Positions 17,340 to 26,118 of a stretch of DNA of 40,169 bases are shown here, piece after piece. The first letter of the stretch is position 1. The number at the start of each line of letters is the position of its first letter. Source of the DNA: Cyanocohniella sp. LLY (GTDB lineage: Bacteria > Cyanobacteriota > Cyanobacteriia > Cyanobacteriales > Nostocaceae); NCBI GenBank assembly GCA_022241785.1, contig JAKOMP010000020.1, forward strand, positions 1-40,169. The letters run 5' to 3'. The position numbers were made by a program, and so were the translations under genes. The notes under the pieces are model-generated. The model saw nothing but the letters and a program-made list of their open reading frames with translations, had not been told where the DNA came from and did not search any database.

Positions 17340-18488
17340 TTACTTTTCTGGCAATTTAGAGACACCAGCCGACAGTTTACCCGAATCTGACAAGAATTGG
17401 TTGTCGGCATTTATGGGAATTTCGTAGATAGTGGTTTTTCCTTCAGCCAATAACTTGGGTTGCAAATAAAGATTTTCTAACAAGACTGCTACGCCAGCTA
17501 CCCAAGGCGGGACAATCACAGCGCCGATAATTCCTAAAACTTGTGTTCCTCCTAGCACAGCTAAAAGTTGATACAACGGACGAACTCGTACTGAAGAACC
17601 GACTAATAACGGGTCAAGCACATAAGTTTCCAAGTTCTGAATTAAGATAAATAACAGCAATACCCACAAAAAAGTCAATCCACCTTGAGGAATAGCCACA
17701 ATTAGCGCTGGGACTGCACCTAATACTGGGCCGACAAAGGGAATTAAATTCGTAAAACCAGCAATTACACCCAACGCTAAGGCAAACTCTGATAATCCTA
17801 AAATCCGTAAACCCACTGTAATCACAACACCTAAAATAGCCGAAACCAATACTCGACCTTGAATGTAACCTCCCATGCGGCGAGAAATGGGTGTTACTTG
17901 GGCGGCTAGGCGTTCATCCCAAGGTTGGGGAAATAGTCTGACTAAACCTTGAATTAAGTTTTTACTCCCAGCCACCATATAGGCGGACATCACCAAAGCT
18001 AAAACCAGGTTGACTACCCCGCCAATAAAGCCGCGAGTAAAGCCGAAAGAACGCACAACTAGCTGCTGACTAGAACGAAATAACCAATTAGTCAGCGATT
18101 GAATATCAAAGAATTGCTCTATTGACTCTACCTGAGTAATTCCCATTCGCAAAGCTAAGTTTTCCGCCGCTATCCACAAATTATCTAAATAAATCGGCAA
18201 TCTACTGGCTAATCGCTGAATTTGCTCAGAAACAGATGGGCCAATAATCAAACCTGCACCAATTAATCCGGCAATTAAGCTAATGTACACCACAATTACG
18301 CCCAGCCAACGAGGAATCCGTAATTTTTCGGCTGCGTTGACAAGGGGCGCGATCGCAGCTGCCAACACTACCGCAATCATTAAAGTTACTAATAAACTCC
18401 GTAATTGCCACAGGATGATTACCAAAAATAAGGTGGCAACAATTAGCAACAAATCAGATAAGTAAATAGCTTGACGCTTTTCAGACAT
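17340..18488 (-). CDS. AI-2E family transporter / permease
   Basis: A 382-residue membrane protein of the AI-2E (PerM/YdiK) family, with about eight membrane segments. Two or three helices open the protein (LIVATLFLVIILWQLRSLL, then LIAGLIGAGLIIG). A soluble stretch at about 85-150 precedes the conserved GGYIQGRVLVSAILGVVI. ALGVIAGFTNLIPFVGPVLGAVPALIVA is the family signature. The family includes exporters and Na+/H+ antiporters, so the substrate is unknown. It ends before the 17.2 kb repeat and starts beside a low-complexity tract; no operon partner is evident. Confidence 0.9.
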   Translation of the reverse strand: MSEKRQAIYLSDLLLIVATLFLVIILWQLRSLLVTLMIAVVLAAAIAPLVNAAEKLRIPRWLGVIVVYISLIAGLIGAGLIIGPSVSEQIQRLASRLPIYLDNLWIAAENLALRMGITQVESIEQFFDIQSLTNWLFRSSQQLVVRSFGFTRGFIGGVVNLVLALVMSAYMVAGSKNLIQGLVRLFPQPWDERLAAQVTPISRRMGGYIQGRVLVSAILGVVITVGLRILGLSEFALALGVIAGFTNLIPFVGPVLGAVPALIVAIPQGGLTFLWVLLLFILIQNLETYVLDPLLVGSSVRVRPLYQLLAVLGGTQVLGIIGAVIVPPWVAGVAVLLENLYLQPKLLAEGKTTIYEIPINADNQFLSDSGKLSAGVSKLPEK

Positions 18489-18493
18489 ATCAA

Positions 18494-18700
18494 AGGAGTG
18501 GGGAGTAGTGAGTGGGGAACTCGGGGCCCCCTTTGGGGATAAGGGGTAATGGGGAGTGGGGAGATGAGGGAGATGAGGGAGATGAGGGGGATAAAGATAA
18601 AAGATAACAAGTTTTGGTATGAACCCAAAATTTTCCCCTTGTCCCCTTGTCCCCCCTATCCCCTATTCCCTATTCCCTACTCCCTACTCCCTCTTCATAG
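18494..18700. repeat. low-complexity tandem repeats (G-rich then C-rich)
   Basis: The left part has GGGGAGT-type units and at least three GATGAGGGA copies; the right part has CCCTATTCCCTACTCCC-type units. G-rich and C-rich halves can pair with each other. This is the short tandemly repeated type of sequence common in Nostocales. The right end runs into the last codons of the aminopeptidase gene and supplies its stop. Confidence 0.85.
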
Positions 18701-21278
18701 ATTTTGCTTCTAAATTTTCTAAGCGGCTTTTGAGTTCTTGGTTTTGTTGTTTGAGTTGATCGAGTTCTTCTCGTAACTGACGTAGGGCGTTGTCTGTACC
18801 TACATTCTTTTGTACCTTGGTAATTTCTTCTTCAGCATAGCGACGGACACGCCCATCTGGTGTTTGATCAGCAAGCGATCGCAAAATCCTGATGGCTTTG
18901 GGGGTCTCCATTTGTCCCAAGGCGATAACTACGGCTACTTGGGTTAAAAAGAAAGTTTCCTTGGCTAGTTCTGCTAATTTGTCTAAAATCCGTTCTACGT
19001 TTGCCTGACTTTGACCTACAGAAATTTTGCCTAATGCCCGGATTGTCGCTAAACGCAACGGTTGTGGTGTACCAATTTGGCTATATTCTAGCAACAGATT
19101 GACAGCATCTTCTGAGGTTTTGAGTTCAGCTAAACCACCGACTGCACCACTACGGACTACTTCATTCCAACCGGCTTTTTCTTCTAAAACGGATTGCAGT
19201 AGCTTAACAACTTTTTCTTCTTTGGGTTTTTCGTTCAAGTTAGCAGATGCGATTGATCCAATAGCACGACAAGCAGCGGCTTCTACGTAGTAACTGGGAT
19301 CACCATTTTTTACTAAGTCTTTTACAGCCTTGTAGCTTTCATGAGTCTTGATTTGCGCCAGTGCTTCTACTACAGCACGTCGCACAAAAGCATTTTGGTC
19401 TTGCAAACCAGGAACTAAGCCATCAAAGGCTTGATTCAACTTGATCTCGGCTAGTTGTTTGGCTACTTCAACTTGTACACCCCAAAATGAATCATTTTTC
19501 AGTGCAGCCGATAATGCTTTGGTGGCTTCTAATCCACCTTTTTTAGCTAAAGCTTGCGCTGCATAGATGCGAGAAATGGGGTCTGGGTCAAATTCTAACT
19601 GTGCTTTTAATTCGGGAACTGGATATTCTAAAGTCACCGTTTTCAGGAAATGATTGCCCACATCAAAGCTGATAAATTGGGGCTTTTCTGTCAAGGGGAA
19701 GTAAAAGCTTTGTTCGTGTTCATGTACCCGCACAGTAAAAGTTTGTAGTTGTGCAGATTCACCCTTTTGGGAGTAGCCAAAACCAATGGGGATTTTCAGG
19801 TCAAATAAATCTTTACTATCATTGTTTTCTGCTTGGGTTTGAGTGACTGTGACTTTCGCCAAATTAGCCTCTCCATCCCAAGAGTAAGCTACTTTAAAGT
19901 CGGGATGACCGCCACGATAAACGTACTGGTCGAAGAGGAAAGCCAGATTACGCCCCGTTGCTTTTTCAATGGCCCGGAGTAAGTCTATTGTTTCTACAGT
20001 TTTATGAGCATTATCCTGGACAAAGGTTTGTATTGCCTGCCAAAACAATTCTTCTCCTAATTCTGCCCGGATCATATGATACACACAAGACCCTTTTTCG
20101 TAGATATGGCGGTCATATAGTTCGATAGCTTCTCGGTAAACATGGGTTACCATTGGTCGGCGGTAACGGCTGCTGTCTTCGCTGAGGTAACTTCTCGCTT
20201 CTAATAACCGATAGTATGCAGCATCTTGATCGCCATATTCCTGTTCTGTCCACATCACCTCAGAATAGGAAGCCATACCTTCTTTTATCCAAGCATGAGA
20301 CCAATGTTTAATTACTAGCAAATCACCAAACCACTGGTGTGCTAATTCGTGGACAACTAAACTTTCTGTGCCACGATTATCTAAGGTGGCGCGTTCATCT
20401 AGCAAACATCGATCTGTTAACAGTGTTGTAGAAGTATTTTCCATCCCCCCAAAGATGAAGTCATCCACACAAACTTGGGCGTATTTGGGGAAAGCATAGG
20501 CATAACCATACTTTTCGCTTAAAAACTCCATCATGCGGGGAGTTTTGCCCATACTACGTTTAGCATCTTCTTTTCTGTCTTTTTCTACGTAGTAGGTGAC
20601 GGGTTTACCTTGCCATTCATCACTAATTTCGGCAAAGTCACCCACTGCTAGGGTCATTAAATAAGTAGGATGAATTTGCTGTTGTGACCAATGGTAGATT
20701 TTGTGATTACCATCTTTTTTAGTATCAATTAATTCCCCGTTGGAAATAGCTACTAAGTGTTTAGGAACACGGACGCGAATTTCCGAAGTAGACAATTGGC
20801 CTGGGTAATCAAAGCAGGGAAACCAGAAACGAGAGTCTTCGTCTTCACCTTGAGTCCAAACTTGGGTGGGTTTATTAGGATAGTGCTTGTCTGGTTGAAT
20901 AAAATAGATACCACGTTGGGGCTTTTCTACTGAGTAGGCGATCGCTATCAACAAATGCTGGCCAATCTGCGTTGGTTGAGAAAGCTGAATAAACAGATGT
21001 TCGCCGTTGTAGTCAAAATTCTGCGTTACCTCGTCTACTGTCACAGACTCAATATTTAGATTTACAGCATCCAAAGTCAAACGGTCGATGCCATTGCGGA
21101 TGGGCAACAAGCGAATACTACAAGTACCGTGGTAACTTTGGCGAGGAATATCCAAATTGAGATCGAGAAAAATATGCTCTACTTGTCCAGGGCGATCGGG
21201 ATTGTAGTGAGGTTTTGCGCCTGGTAACTCAAAAGATTTGTGTTTGTTATTCTCTGTATCAAAATAAAGCTGAGACAT
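18684..21278 (-). CDS. M1 family aminopeptidase with HEAT repeats
   Basis: An 864-residue zinc aminopeptidase of the aminopeptidase N/leukotriene-A4-hydrolase family. GGMEN (277-281) binds the substrate N-terminus. HELAH (310-314) with Glu333, 19 residues on, forms the HExxH-x18-E zinc site. The catalytic part ends near residue 590. Residues about 590-830 are alpha-helical HEAT-like repeats (RIYAAQALAKKGG, AFVRRAVVEALAQI, RRYAEEEI), and 833-862 is a predicted coiled coil (LRQLREELDQLKQQNQELKS). No signal peptide is seen, so it is probably cytosolic. The last four codons and the stop come from the adjacent low-complexity repeat, so the C-terminus may vary between strains. Confidence 0.93.
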   Translation of the reverse strand: MSQLYFDTENNKHKSFELPGAKPHYNPDRPGQVEHIFLDLNLDIPRQSYHGTCSIRLLPIRNGIDRLTLDAVNLNIESVTVDEVTQNFDYNGEHLFIQLSQPTQIGQHLLIAIAYSVEKPQRGIYFIQPDKHYPNKPTQVWTQGEDEDSRFWFPCFDYPGQLSTSEIRVRVPKHLVAISNGELIDTKKDGNHKIYHWSQQQIHPTYLMTLAVGDFAEISDEWQGKPVTYYVEKDRKEDAKRSMGKTPRMMEFLSEKYGYAYAFPKYAQVCVDDFIFGGMENTSTTLLTDRCLLDERATLDNRGTESLVVHELAHQWFGDLLVIKHWSHAWIKEGMASYSEVMWTEQEYGDQDAAYYRLLEARSYLSEDSSRYRRPMVTHVYREAIELYDRHIYEKGSCVYHMIRAELGEELFWQAIQTFVQDNAHKTVETIDLLRAIEKATGRNLAFLFDQYVYRGGHPDFKVAYSWDGEANLAKVTVTQTQAENNDSKDLFDLKIPIGFGYSQKGESAQLQTFTVRVHEHEQSFYFPLTEKPQFISFDVGNHFLKTVTLEYPVPELKAQLEFDPDPISRIYAAQALAKKGGLEATKALSAALKNDSFWGVQVEVAKQLAEIKLNQAFDGLVPGLQDQNAFVRRAVVEALAQIKTHESYKAVKDLVKNGDPSYYVEAAACRAIGSIASANLNEKPKEEKVVKLLQSVLEEKAGWNEVVRSGAVGGLAELKTSEDAVNLLLEYSQIGTPQPLRLATIRALGKISVGQSQANVERILDKLAELAKETFFLTQVAVVIALGQMETPKAIRILRSLADQTPDGRVRRYAEEEITKVQKNVGTDNALRQLREELDQLKQQNQELKSRLENLEAKSMKRE

Positions 21279-22004
21279 GGATGCTTACTGACCTTTTAAT
21301 CTTGAAGAGTCTGGCTAGATGTATTTCCAAAAATTAAGCTATCTGGTTGATTGTCCCCATGAAAAAGGCTATTTGGAGATGAAAATTTCTGGCTGCGGTA
21401 GAGAAAGAAAACTATATTTATTCTTTCCCTAACGAATTTGTTGTGCTGATGTTGTGTGCCTTTTGATCATTAGGTAAAAATTTTCTTACATCTGGTTCAA
21501 TTCCTATTGAGTACAAATACTCCCAAGTCTTCCTATAGTTTAGGATAGCTTGCCCCTATCAATCAGAATAGCTGGAAAAGAGGAAGCAGGGGTGTAGGGT
21601 GTAGGGTTTAGGGGAAACAGGGAAGACCAAAATGGGAGCAACGCAAAAAAGTGAGATCGTCGTGAAATGAGCAGGGGTAGCAGGGGTAGCTGGGGGAGAA
21701 AAGAAAATATTTTAAATTAGCAGCTAAATGCCTCAAATCATTTCTGGATAAGAAATACACGCATTTTTATTTAGCGTTTCTTGTATTTGCTTCCCCAGCC
21801 CCCCCAGCCCAGCCTCAACCAGCCACCTCACTTTGGAGCGTTGCTCCCGACCCAAATAGAGATTATTCTCAGTGACTAATGACTAATTGTTAACTTTATC
21901 AGTATTTACTGACAAATTCGGGAATATTACTAACAATTCCGAGGATTTAAAAATGACATTCCTGCTCACCTCGGTGACAATTTACACAAAAAAGGACAGT
22001 AATA
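21279..22004. other. 726-base intergenic region
   Basis: Apart from the 215-base hairpin element at 21634-21848, the region holds AT-rich sequence and a GGGTGTAGGGTGTAGGG low-complexity patch near 21590. No gene is seen. AAAGGACAG before 22005 is the ribosome site of the next gene. Confidence 0.6.
21634..21848. repeat. 215-bp inverted-repeat element
   Basis: The ends are perfectly inverted: GGGAGCAACGC (21634-21644) and GCGTTGCTCCC (21838-21848). Each is followed inward by GTGAG/CTCAC, and then by G-rich (CAGGGGTAGCAGGGGTAGC) and C-rich (TTCCCCAGCCCCCCCAGCC) tracts that also pair. It has no coding capacity. It resembles a small non-autonomous hairpin element; target duplications were not identified. 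Confidence 0.65.
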
Positions 22005-23681
22005 ATGCCTGAACGCAAGTCAAATTTATTAATTCCTGCTATTGGTGCGACTGTATTGGTGGCAGGAGGTGTAGCTGCTTATATGTATTTTCAAGGGACA
22101 TCTGGGGATAGTTCAGGCGCTCTGGGTAGTGCTAAATTAGTACCTTCCACAGCACTGATGGCAACTTACATTACCACTGACCCCCAAGCCTGGGCAAAAT
22201 TAGATCAATTTGGCACTCCAGAATCACAAAAGCTACTGGCAAAAGGTTTGGAAGATTTTAAACAAGATTTTTTTAGTGCAGGGAACATTTCCTACGAACA
22301 AGATATTCAGCCTTGGGTGGGTGGTGTCATGCTGGCTGTGCTACCAGCAAATCCCACCAAACTTGCACAGGCGAATCAGCCTAATTCTTCGCCACAGAGA
22401 CAGCCAGAACCAAATATCTTGATGGTGGTAGGGATCAAAGATAAACTTAACGCTTTGAGTTTTGCCAATAAATTAAAAGAGCAAAAAGGCGTCAAAGTTC
22501 AGGAATCTAATTACAAAGGTGAAACAATTACAGAAACTACGGGAAATACTAGACCAACATACAGTGCTGTTTTAAACAATAACCACTTAGTAGTAGCTCC
22601 AGAAAGACAAGCTGTAGAAAATGCTATTGACACCTTCAAAGGACAGCCATCTTTTGCCAATCAAGAAGGTGCAAATGCGATTCTAACTGCCAATGCAGAT
22701 GTGCAAAACATTCTCGCCCAAGTTTATATACCAGACTATGCAGGCATGGTACAAAAATTAGTAGCGGCGAATCCCCAATCCAGCCAACTGCCTCCGCAAA
22801 GTTTGGCACAGTTAAAACAAGTAAAATCCGTAGTGGCGCGTGTGGGGGTTGATGATCAAGGCTTGCGGATGAAAGCGATCGCCAATTTAGATCCGCAACT
22901 AAATAAGTTCGAGTATCAAGCAACTCCAGCAAACATAGTCAAACAATTACCCTCAGATACCTTTGCTTTAATTACTGGTAACGGCATCAGCCGTAGTTGG
23001 ACAACCATAGTAGAACAGTCCCAAGATTATCCAGAATTTAACCAAATAGTGCAACAGGTGCGCGGGCAACTCAAGTTTGTCAATATTGATCTAGATAAAG
23101 ACGTGTTCGGGTGGATGGATCAGGAATTTGCCTTTGGTGCGATGCCATCTAATCAAGGTATGTCAGCGAGTTTGGGTTTTGGCGGTGCATTAGTATTTCA
23201 AACAAGCGATCGCCAAACCGCCGCAGCTACCTTGAGTAAATTAGATAACCTCGCTAAAACCCAACAACTTAGTATCAGCAAACGCAATATCGGCGGTAAA
23301 GACGTAACTGAATGGCAAATCCCCCGACAAGGCGCTTTATTGTCGCACGGTTGGCTAGATCAAAATACCGTATTTTTAGCACTAGGTGGTTCTGTAGCCG
23401 AAGCGATCGCCTCTACCAATACTGCCAAACTTGATAGTAGCGACAACTTCAAAGCTGTAACTGGTTCACTACAAACACCAAATGCTGGCTACTTCTATAT
23501 AGATGTAGACAAAACAGCATCCCTAGTTAATCGCTTTGTAGCACAAAGACAACCTCTACCATCCGAGGCCAACACAGTCCTGAGTTCCATCCGTGGTCTT
23601 GGCGTTACTGTTACCAGTCCTAACAAGTCTACAAGTCAATTAGAGATGTTGTTGGCGCTGAAACCGAAGATAGTTAAGTAG
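22005..23681 (+). CDS. DUF3352-type membrane-anchored protein
   Basis: A 558-residue protein with one N-terminal membrane anchor (LLIPAIGATVLVAGGVAAYMYF, about 8-29), so the bulk is probably outside the membrane. The body has repeated themes: LVPSTALMATYITTDPQAW at the start, VKQLPSDTFALITGNGIS later, and GYFYIDVDKTASLVNRF near the end. These match the pattern I associate with cyanobacterial DUF3352 proteins. There are no catalytic motifs and the function is unknown. A good AAAGGA ribosome site supports the start. It stands alone. Confidence 0.8.
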   Translation: MPERKSNLLIPAIGATVLVAGGVAAYMYFQGTSGDSSGALGSAKLVPSTALMATYITTDPQAWAKLDQFGTPESQKLLAKGLEDFKQDFFSAGNISYEQDIQPWVGGVMLAVLPANPTKLAQANQPNSSPQRQPEPNILMVVGIKDKLNALSFANKLKEQKGVKVQESNYKGETITETTGNTRPTYSAVLNNNHLVVAPERQAVENAIDTFKGQPSFANQEGANAILTANADVQNILAQVYIPDYAGMVQKLVAANPQSSQLPPQSLAQLKQVKSVVARVGVDDQGLRMKAIANLDPQLNKFEYQATPANIVKQLPSDTFALITGNGISRSWTTIVEQSQDYPEFNQIVQQVRGQLKFVNIDLDKDVFGWMDQEFAFGAMPSNQGMSASLGFGGALVFQTSDRQTAAATLSKLDNLAKTQQLSISKRNIGGKDVTEWQIPRQGALLSHGWLDQNTVFLALGGSVAEAIASTNTAKLDSSDNFKAVTGSLQTPNAGYFYIDVDKTASLVNRFVAQRQPLPSEANTVLSSIRGLGVTVTSPNKSTSQLEMLLALKPKIVK

Positions 23682-24180
23682 GATAGTGGCTCCCCTTACA
23701 AAGCTACGGTGTACACAGAAGTCTGATCAAGTTGCCTATCAGGGTTCTAGAAATGTGAGTTAAGAATCTCGAAATGTTAAGAAAGATGTTTATAATGGAT
23801 AGCTTATTAAGGGGGATCTGATGATTTGTGTGTACACCGTCCGACCAAAGGCAGCACCAATAATAACTGCGATCGCTAAGTCCATGACGTTGCCTTGGAG
23901 GGCAAATTATTTAAAATCTCTTAAAAAGTTGTTAGCTCTTCTTCTTGCTCTGTCCATACTTAATTATCAAAATTTTTTTTAGTTTTTTCAACATTACAAA
24001 TCTTATAGCCCAATAAACATCTAACTTTCGCTGGAATACAAAATTTAAGTTTTCCAGTCAGTTTTGCCAGTCAATACTATGCAGAAAACTAGAATGCCGT
24101 TAAGCAATGTAATCGTCTTCTAGACTAGCTTGTGGTAATTGTGTCATAAGTAAAGAAGGCCGTTAAATGCAAACTGATTT
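23682..24180. other. 499-base intergenic region
   Basis: The first part is occupied by the 135-bp MITE-like element at 23706-23840. The rest (23841-24180) is AT-rich and includes one HIP1 site (near 23870) and no recognisable gene. It should contain the promoter of the methyltransferase gene; no clear -10/-35 pair was assigned. Confidence 0.55.
23706..23840. mobile_element. MITE-like element with 12-bp perfect terminal inverted repeats
   Basis: ACGGTGTACACA (23706-23717) and TGTGTACACCGT (23829-23840) are perfect inverted ends, and similarity extends about six more bases with two mismatches. The 135-bp body has no gene. The size and ends fit a non-autonomous element mobilised by a transposase in trans. 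The left end follows TA and the right is followed by TC, so a TA target duplication is not intact. From memory, the MITE Nezha of Anabaena/Nostoc has a similar length; I could not compare sequences. Confidence 0.7.
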
Positions 24181-25101
24181 ATGACTGCTGCTGTAACCAC
24201 TGCTCCTGGATTAGCCTCCCGTTTGGTCAATGGCATACTGGCTATTAAACCTTTAGCCAACTTAGCCAAGCATCAAGCAAGACAAATGATGATTAAACGC
24301 GCTGAAAGAATTGGCGTTCCTTGGACACAAGAAGTAGAAAAATTACAGGCGCGTGATTGGACAAAAGAATTGGCGCAAGTTCAAAATCCGCAAATTTCCT
24401 ACCCGGAATATTACCTGCGGCCATTCCATGCTTACGAACAGGGGGATCTCAGTTGGCAGGCAGCTTTTGAGTTAGAAGTGGCTGCAAATACTGTCCATGC
24501 AGGAATTTGGCCGGACGCTGGAGCCAAAGGAGATGCTCAACTACGTCAAAGTTACCACAATATTCTCACAGCACAAATCCCCAATCCACCACAAGATATT
24601 CTAGATTTGGCTTGCGGTGTAGGTTTGAGTACTTTTACCCTGCAAGAAGTTTATCCTCAATCCCAGATTACAGGTTTAGATTTATCGCCTTACTTTTTAG
24701 CCGTTGCCAACTACCGCGCCCAACAGCGTCAAGCTAATATTAATTGGCTTCATGCCGCAGCTGAATCTACTGGGTTACCAGATGCTTCATTTGATTTAGT
24801 TTCCATTTTCTTGATGTGCCACGAATTACCCCAGTCAGTCACCCGCAAGATTTTTGTAGAAATGCGGCATGTGTTGCGTCCAGGTGGTCATTTGGCAATT
24901 ATGGACATGAATCCCCAATCGGAAATCTACAAAAAAATGCCCCCCTACATTTTGACACTGCTCAAAAGTACAGAACCTTATTTAGATGAATATTTTGCTT
25001 TAGATATTGAGCAAGCTTTAGTTGAGGCTGGTTTTCAAGTTCCCACCATCACTAGAAATACCCCTCGTCACCGCACAGTCATCGCTCAAGTGAGTGGCTA
25101 A
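24181..25101 (+). CDS. class I SAM-dependent methyltransferase
   Basis: A 306-residue protein with a Rossmann methyltransferase domain starting near residue 137. Motif I is ILDLACGVGLSTF (140-152), the acidic loop is in ITGLDLSPYFLAVA, and SFDLVSIFLMCHEL and VLRPGGHLAIMDMNP follow. Residues 1-130 form a cyanobacteria-style helical N-terminal extension with PEYYLRPFHAYEQGDLSW. The substrate is unknown; such proteins are often annotated only as UbiE-like. An ATG 12 bases upstream leads to an immediate stop, so ATG 24181 is the start. Confidence 0.88.
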   Translation: MTAAVTTAPGLASRLVNGILAIKPLANLAKHQARQMMIKRAERIGVPWTQEVEKLQARDWTKELAQVQNPQISYPEYYLRPFHAYEQGDLSWQAAFELEVAANTVHAGIWPDAGAKGDAQLRQSYHNILTAQIPNPPQDILDLACGVGLSTFTLQEVYPQSQITGLDLSPYFLAVANYRAQQRQANINWLHAAAESTGLPDASFDLVSIFLMCHELPQSVTRKIFVEMRHVLRPGGHLAIMDMNPQSEIYKKMPPYILTLLKSTEPYLDEYFALDIEQALVEAGFQVPTITRNTPRHRTVIAQVSG

Positions 25102-25355
25102 TTTCTGTTTAATTGTTTGGGCAGCAGTGTGTAGCTGCTGCTTCTTGACTATTACTTTGACTCTGGTTTGATTATGTAAACTTCGCTGCCTTTATTCCAC
25201 TCAAAAATCCTACTTAGTGTCAAAGGTCTATTCTATTTACATAAATTAACAATTTCTCTGTTCAAAATTGACATAGACTGCCATATAATCAGAAAACATG
25301 ATAACTTCTAAAAAGAAGTAATAAATAGCTGAAAAGCTTATAGAATAAGAAACAT

Positions 25356-25428
25356 GGGGCTATAGCGCAGTTGGTAGCGCATCTCAATGGCATTGAGGGG
25401 GTCAGCGGTTCGAATCCGCTTAGCTCCA
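25356..25428 (+). tRNA. tRNA-Ala (GGC)
   Basis: A complete 73-base cloverleaf without the CCA tail. Acceptor arm GGGGCTA pairs with TAGCTCC. The D stem is GCGC/GCGC, and the anticodon stem TCTCA/TGAGG frames loop ATGGCAT with anticodon GGC. The T arm AGCGG-TTCGAAT-CCGCT is followed by discriminator A. It reads GCC and GCU alanine codons. Downstream sequence contains a TTCGCGCAGCGTGTCGCAG repeat. Confidence 0.97.
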
Positions 25429-25542
25429 TATTATTATCTTAAGAACGTAATTCCCGTTCCTCAGCTGTTCGCGCAGCGTGTCGCAGATAAGGCAAGGAGG
25501 AGATGTAATCGAGTCAAAAACGAAACGTCCTGTTGCCGAGTT

Positions 25543-25782
25543 TTACATTTTACCGTGCTGCATTACCTGTTGTAGATGGTGGCTAATTTCTTGTGCTTGC
25601 TCCATTTCGGATTGCCGCAATTTTTGAAATAATTCTACACACGGCTGAGAGTTAACTTCTTGTGCATCTTTGATATAACCGTCGTAAGCTTTTACAGCTT
25701 CGGCTTTATTATACAATACAGAGATAAAGTCATACTCTAGGTTGCTAATGGGTTCTTGAGAATGTCCGTTATCAGTAGCCAT
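25543..25782 (-). CDS. small helical protein of unknown function
   Basis: A 79-residue product, almost wholly helical by composition: ISNLEYDFISVLYNKAEAVKAY, then a second helix CVELFQKLRQSEMEQAQEI and HHLQQVMQHGKM. The His/Glu-rich helices resemble ferritin-like or rubrerythrin-like helical pairs, but no complete metal-binding set can be shown. AAAGGAG about 8-9 bases before the ATG strongly supports translation. It stands alone between the tRNA gene and chlD. Confidence 0.75.
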   Translation of the reverse strand: MATDNGHSQEPISNLEYDFISVLYNKAEAVKAYDGYIKDAQEVNSQPCVELFQKLRQSEMEQAQEISHHLQQVMQHGKM

Positions 25783-25990
25783 ATATTTTTTCTCCTTTAA
25801 GTTTCTAATTAATTTCTACTCAACTTCTATGAGTCTTTCATCTCCCTAAAAGCGTAAAAAAAGATACGTCTATCAGAATATGGCTACGGTGTTTTAAAGC
25901 AATATATTCGCCAAAATCCCCCACTCTAGTGGCTGTGAGGATTTTAGTATGATTATTTATGGACTCAGGCTACAAGCCTGAGAAATTTTA
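25783..25990. other. intergenic hairpins downstream of chlD
   Basis: A perfect 8-bp stem, CTCAGGCT/AGCCTGAG with loop ACA (25964-25982), and a second pairing AAAATCC/GGATTTT with inner CCACT/AGTGG (about 25913-25955). They may stabilise or end the chlD transcript; neither has a long T-run. No further gene is seen. Confidence 0.5.
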
Positions 25991-26095
25991 TTACACAATC
26001 GGCTGATTTTCATCAGCTGGATACGGAAATCTACGCTTGTTACGTTCTTGATTGATAACAGGACAAACTTTGGTGTTAGCACTCATACAATCCAT
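25991..26095 (-). CDS. possible 34-residue ORF downstream of chlD
   Basis: The frame opens at ATG 26095 (MDCMSANTKVCPVINQ...) or ATG 26086, and ends PYPADENQPIV. It begins 23 bases after the chlD stop on the same strand. The peptide is polar and basic, with two cysteines. No clear ribosome site precedes it. A perfect GCTGAT/ATCAGC hairpin (26002-26017) lies inside it, so this may instead be the structured 3' end of the chlD transcript. Not recognised. Confidence 0.35.
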   Translation of the reverse strand: MDCMSANTKVCPVINQERNKRRFPYPADENQPIV

Positions 26096-26118
26096 ATGCT
26101 GGGTTTTAGTTCATGCCC

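Noticed and set aside
18494-18700. Possible CRISPR array in the tandem G-rich/C-rich tract
   Set aside because: The units are 7-9 bases with no spacers and no cas genes nearby; it is a short tandem repeat.
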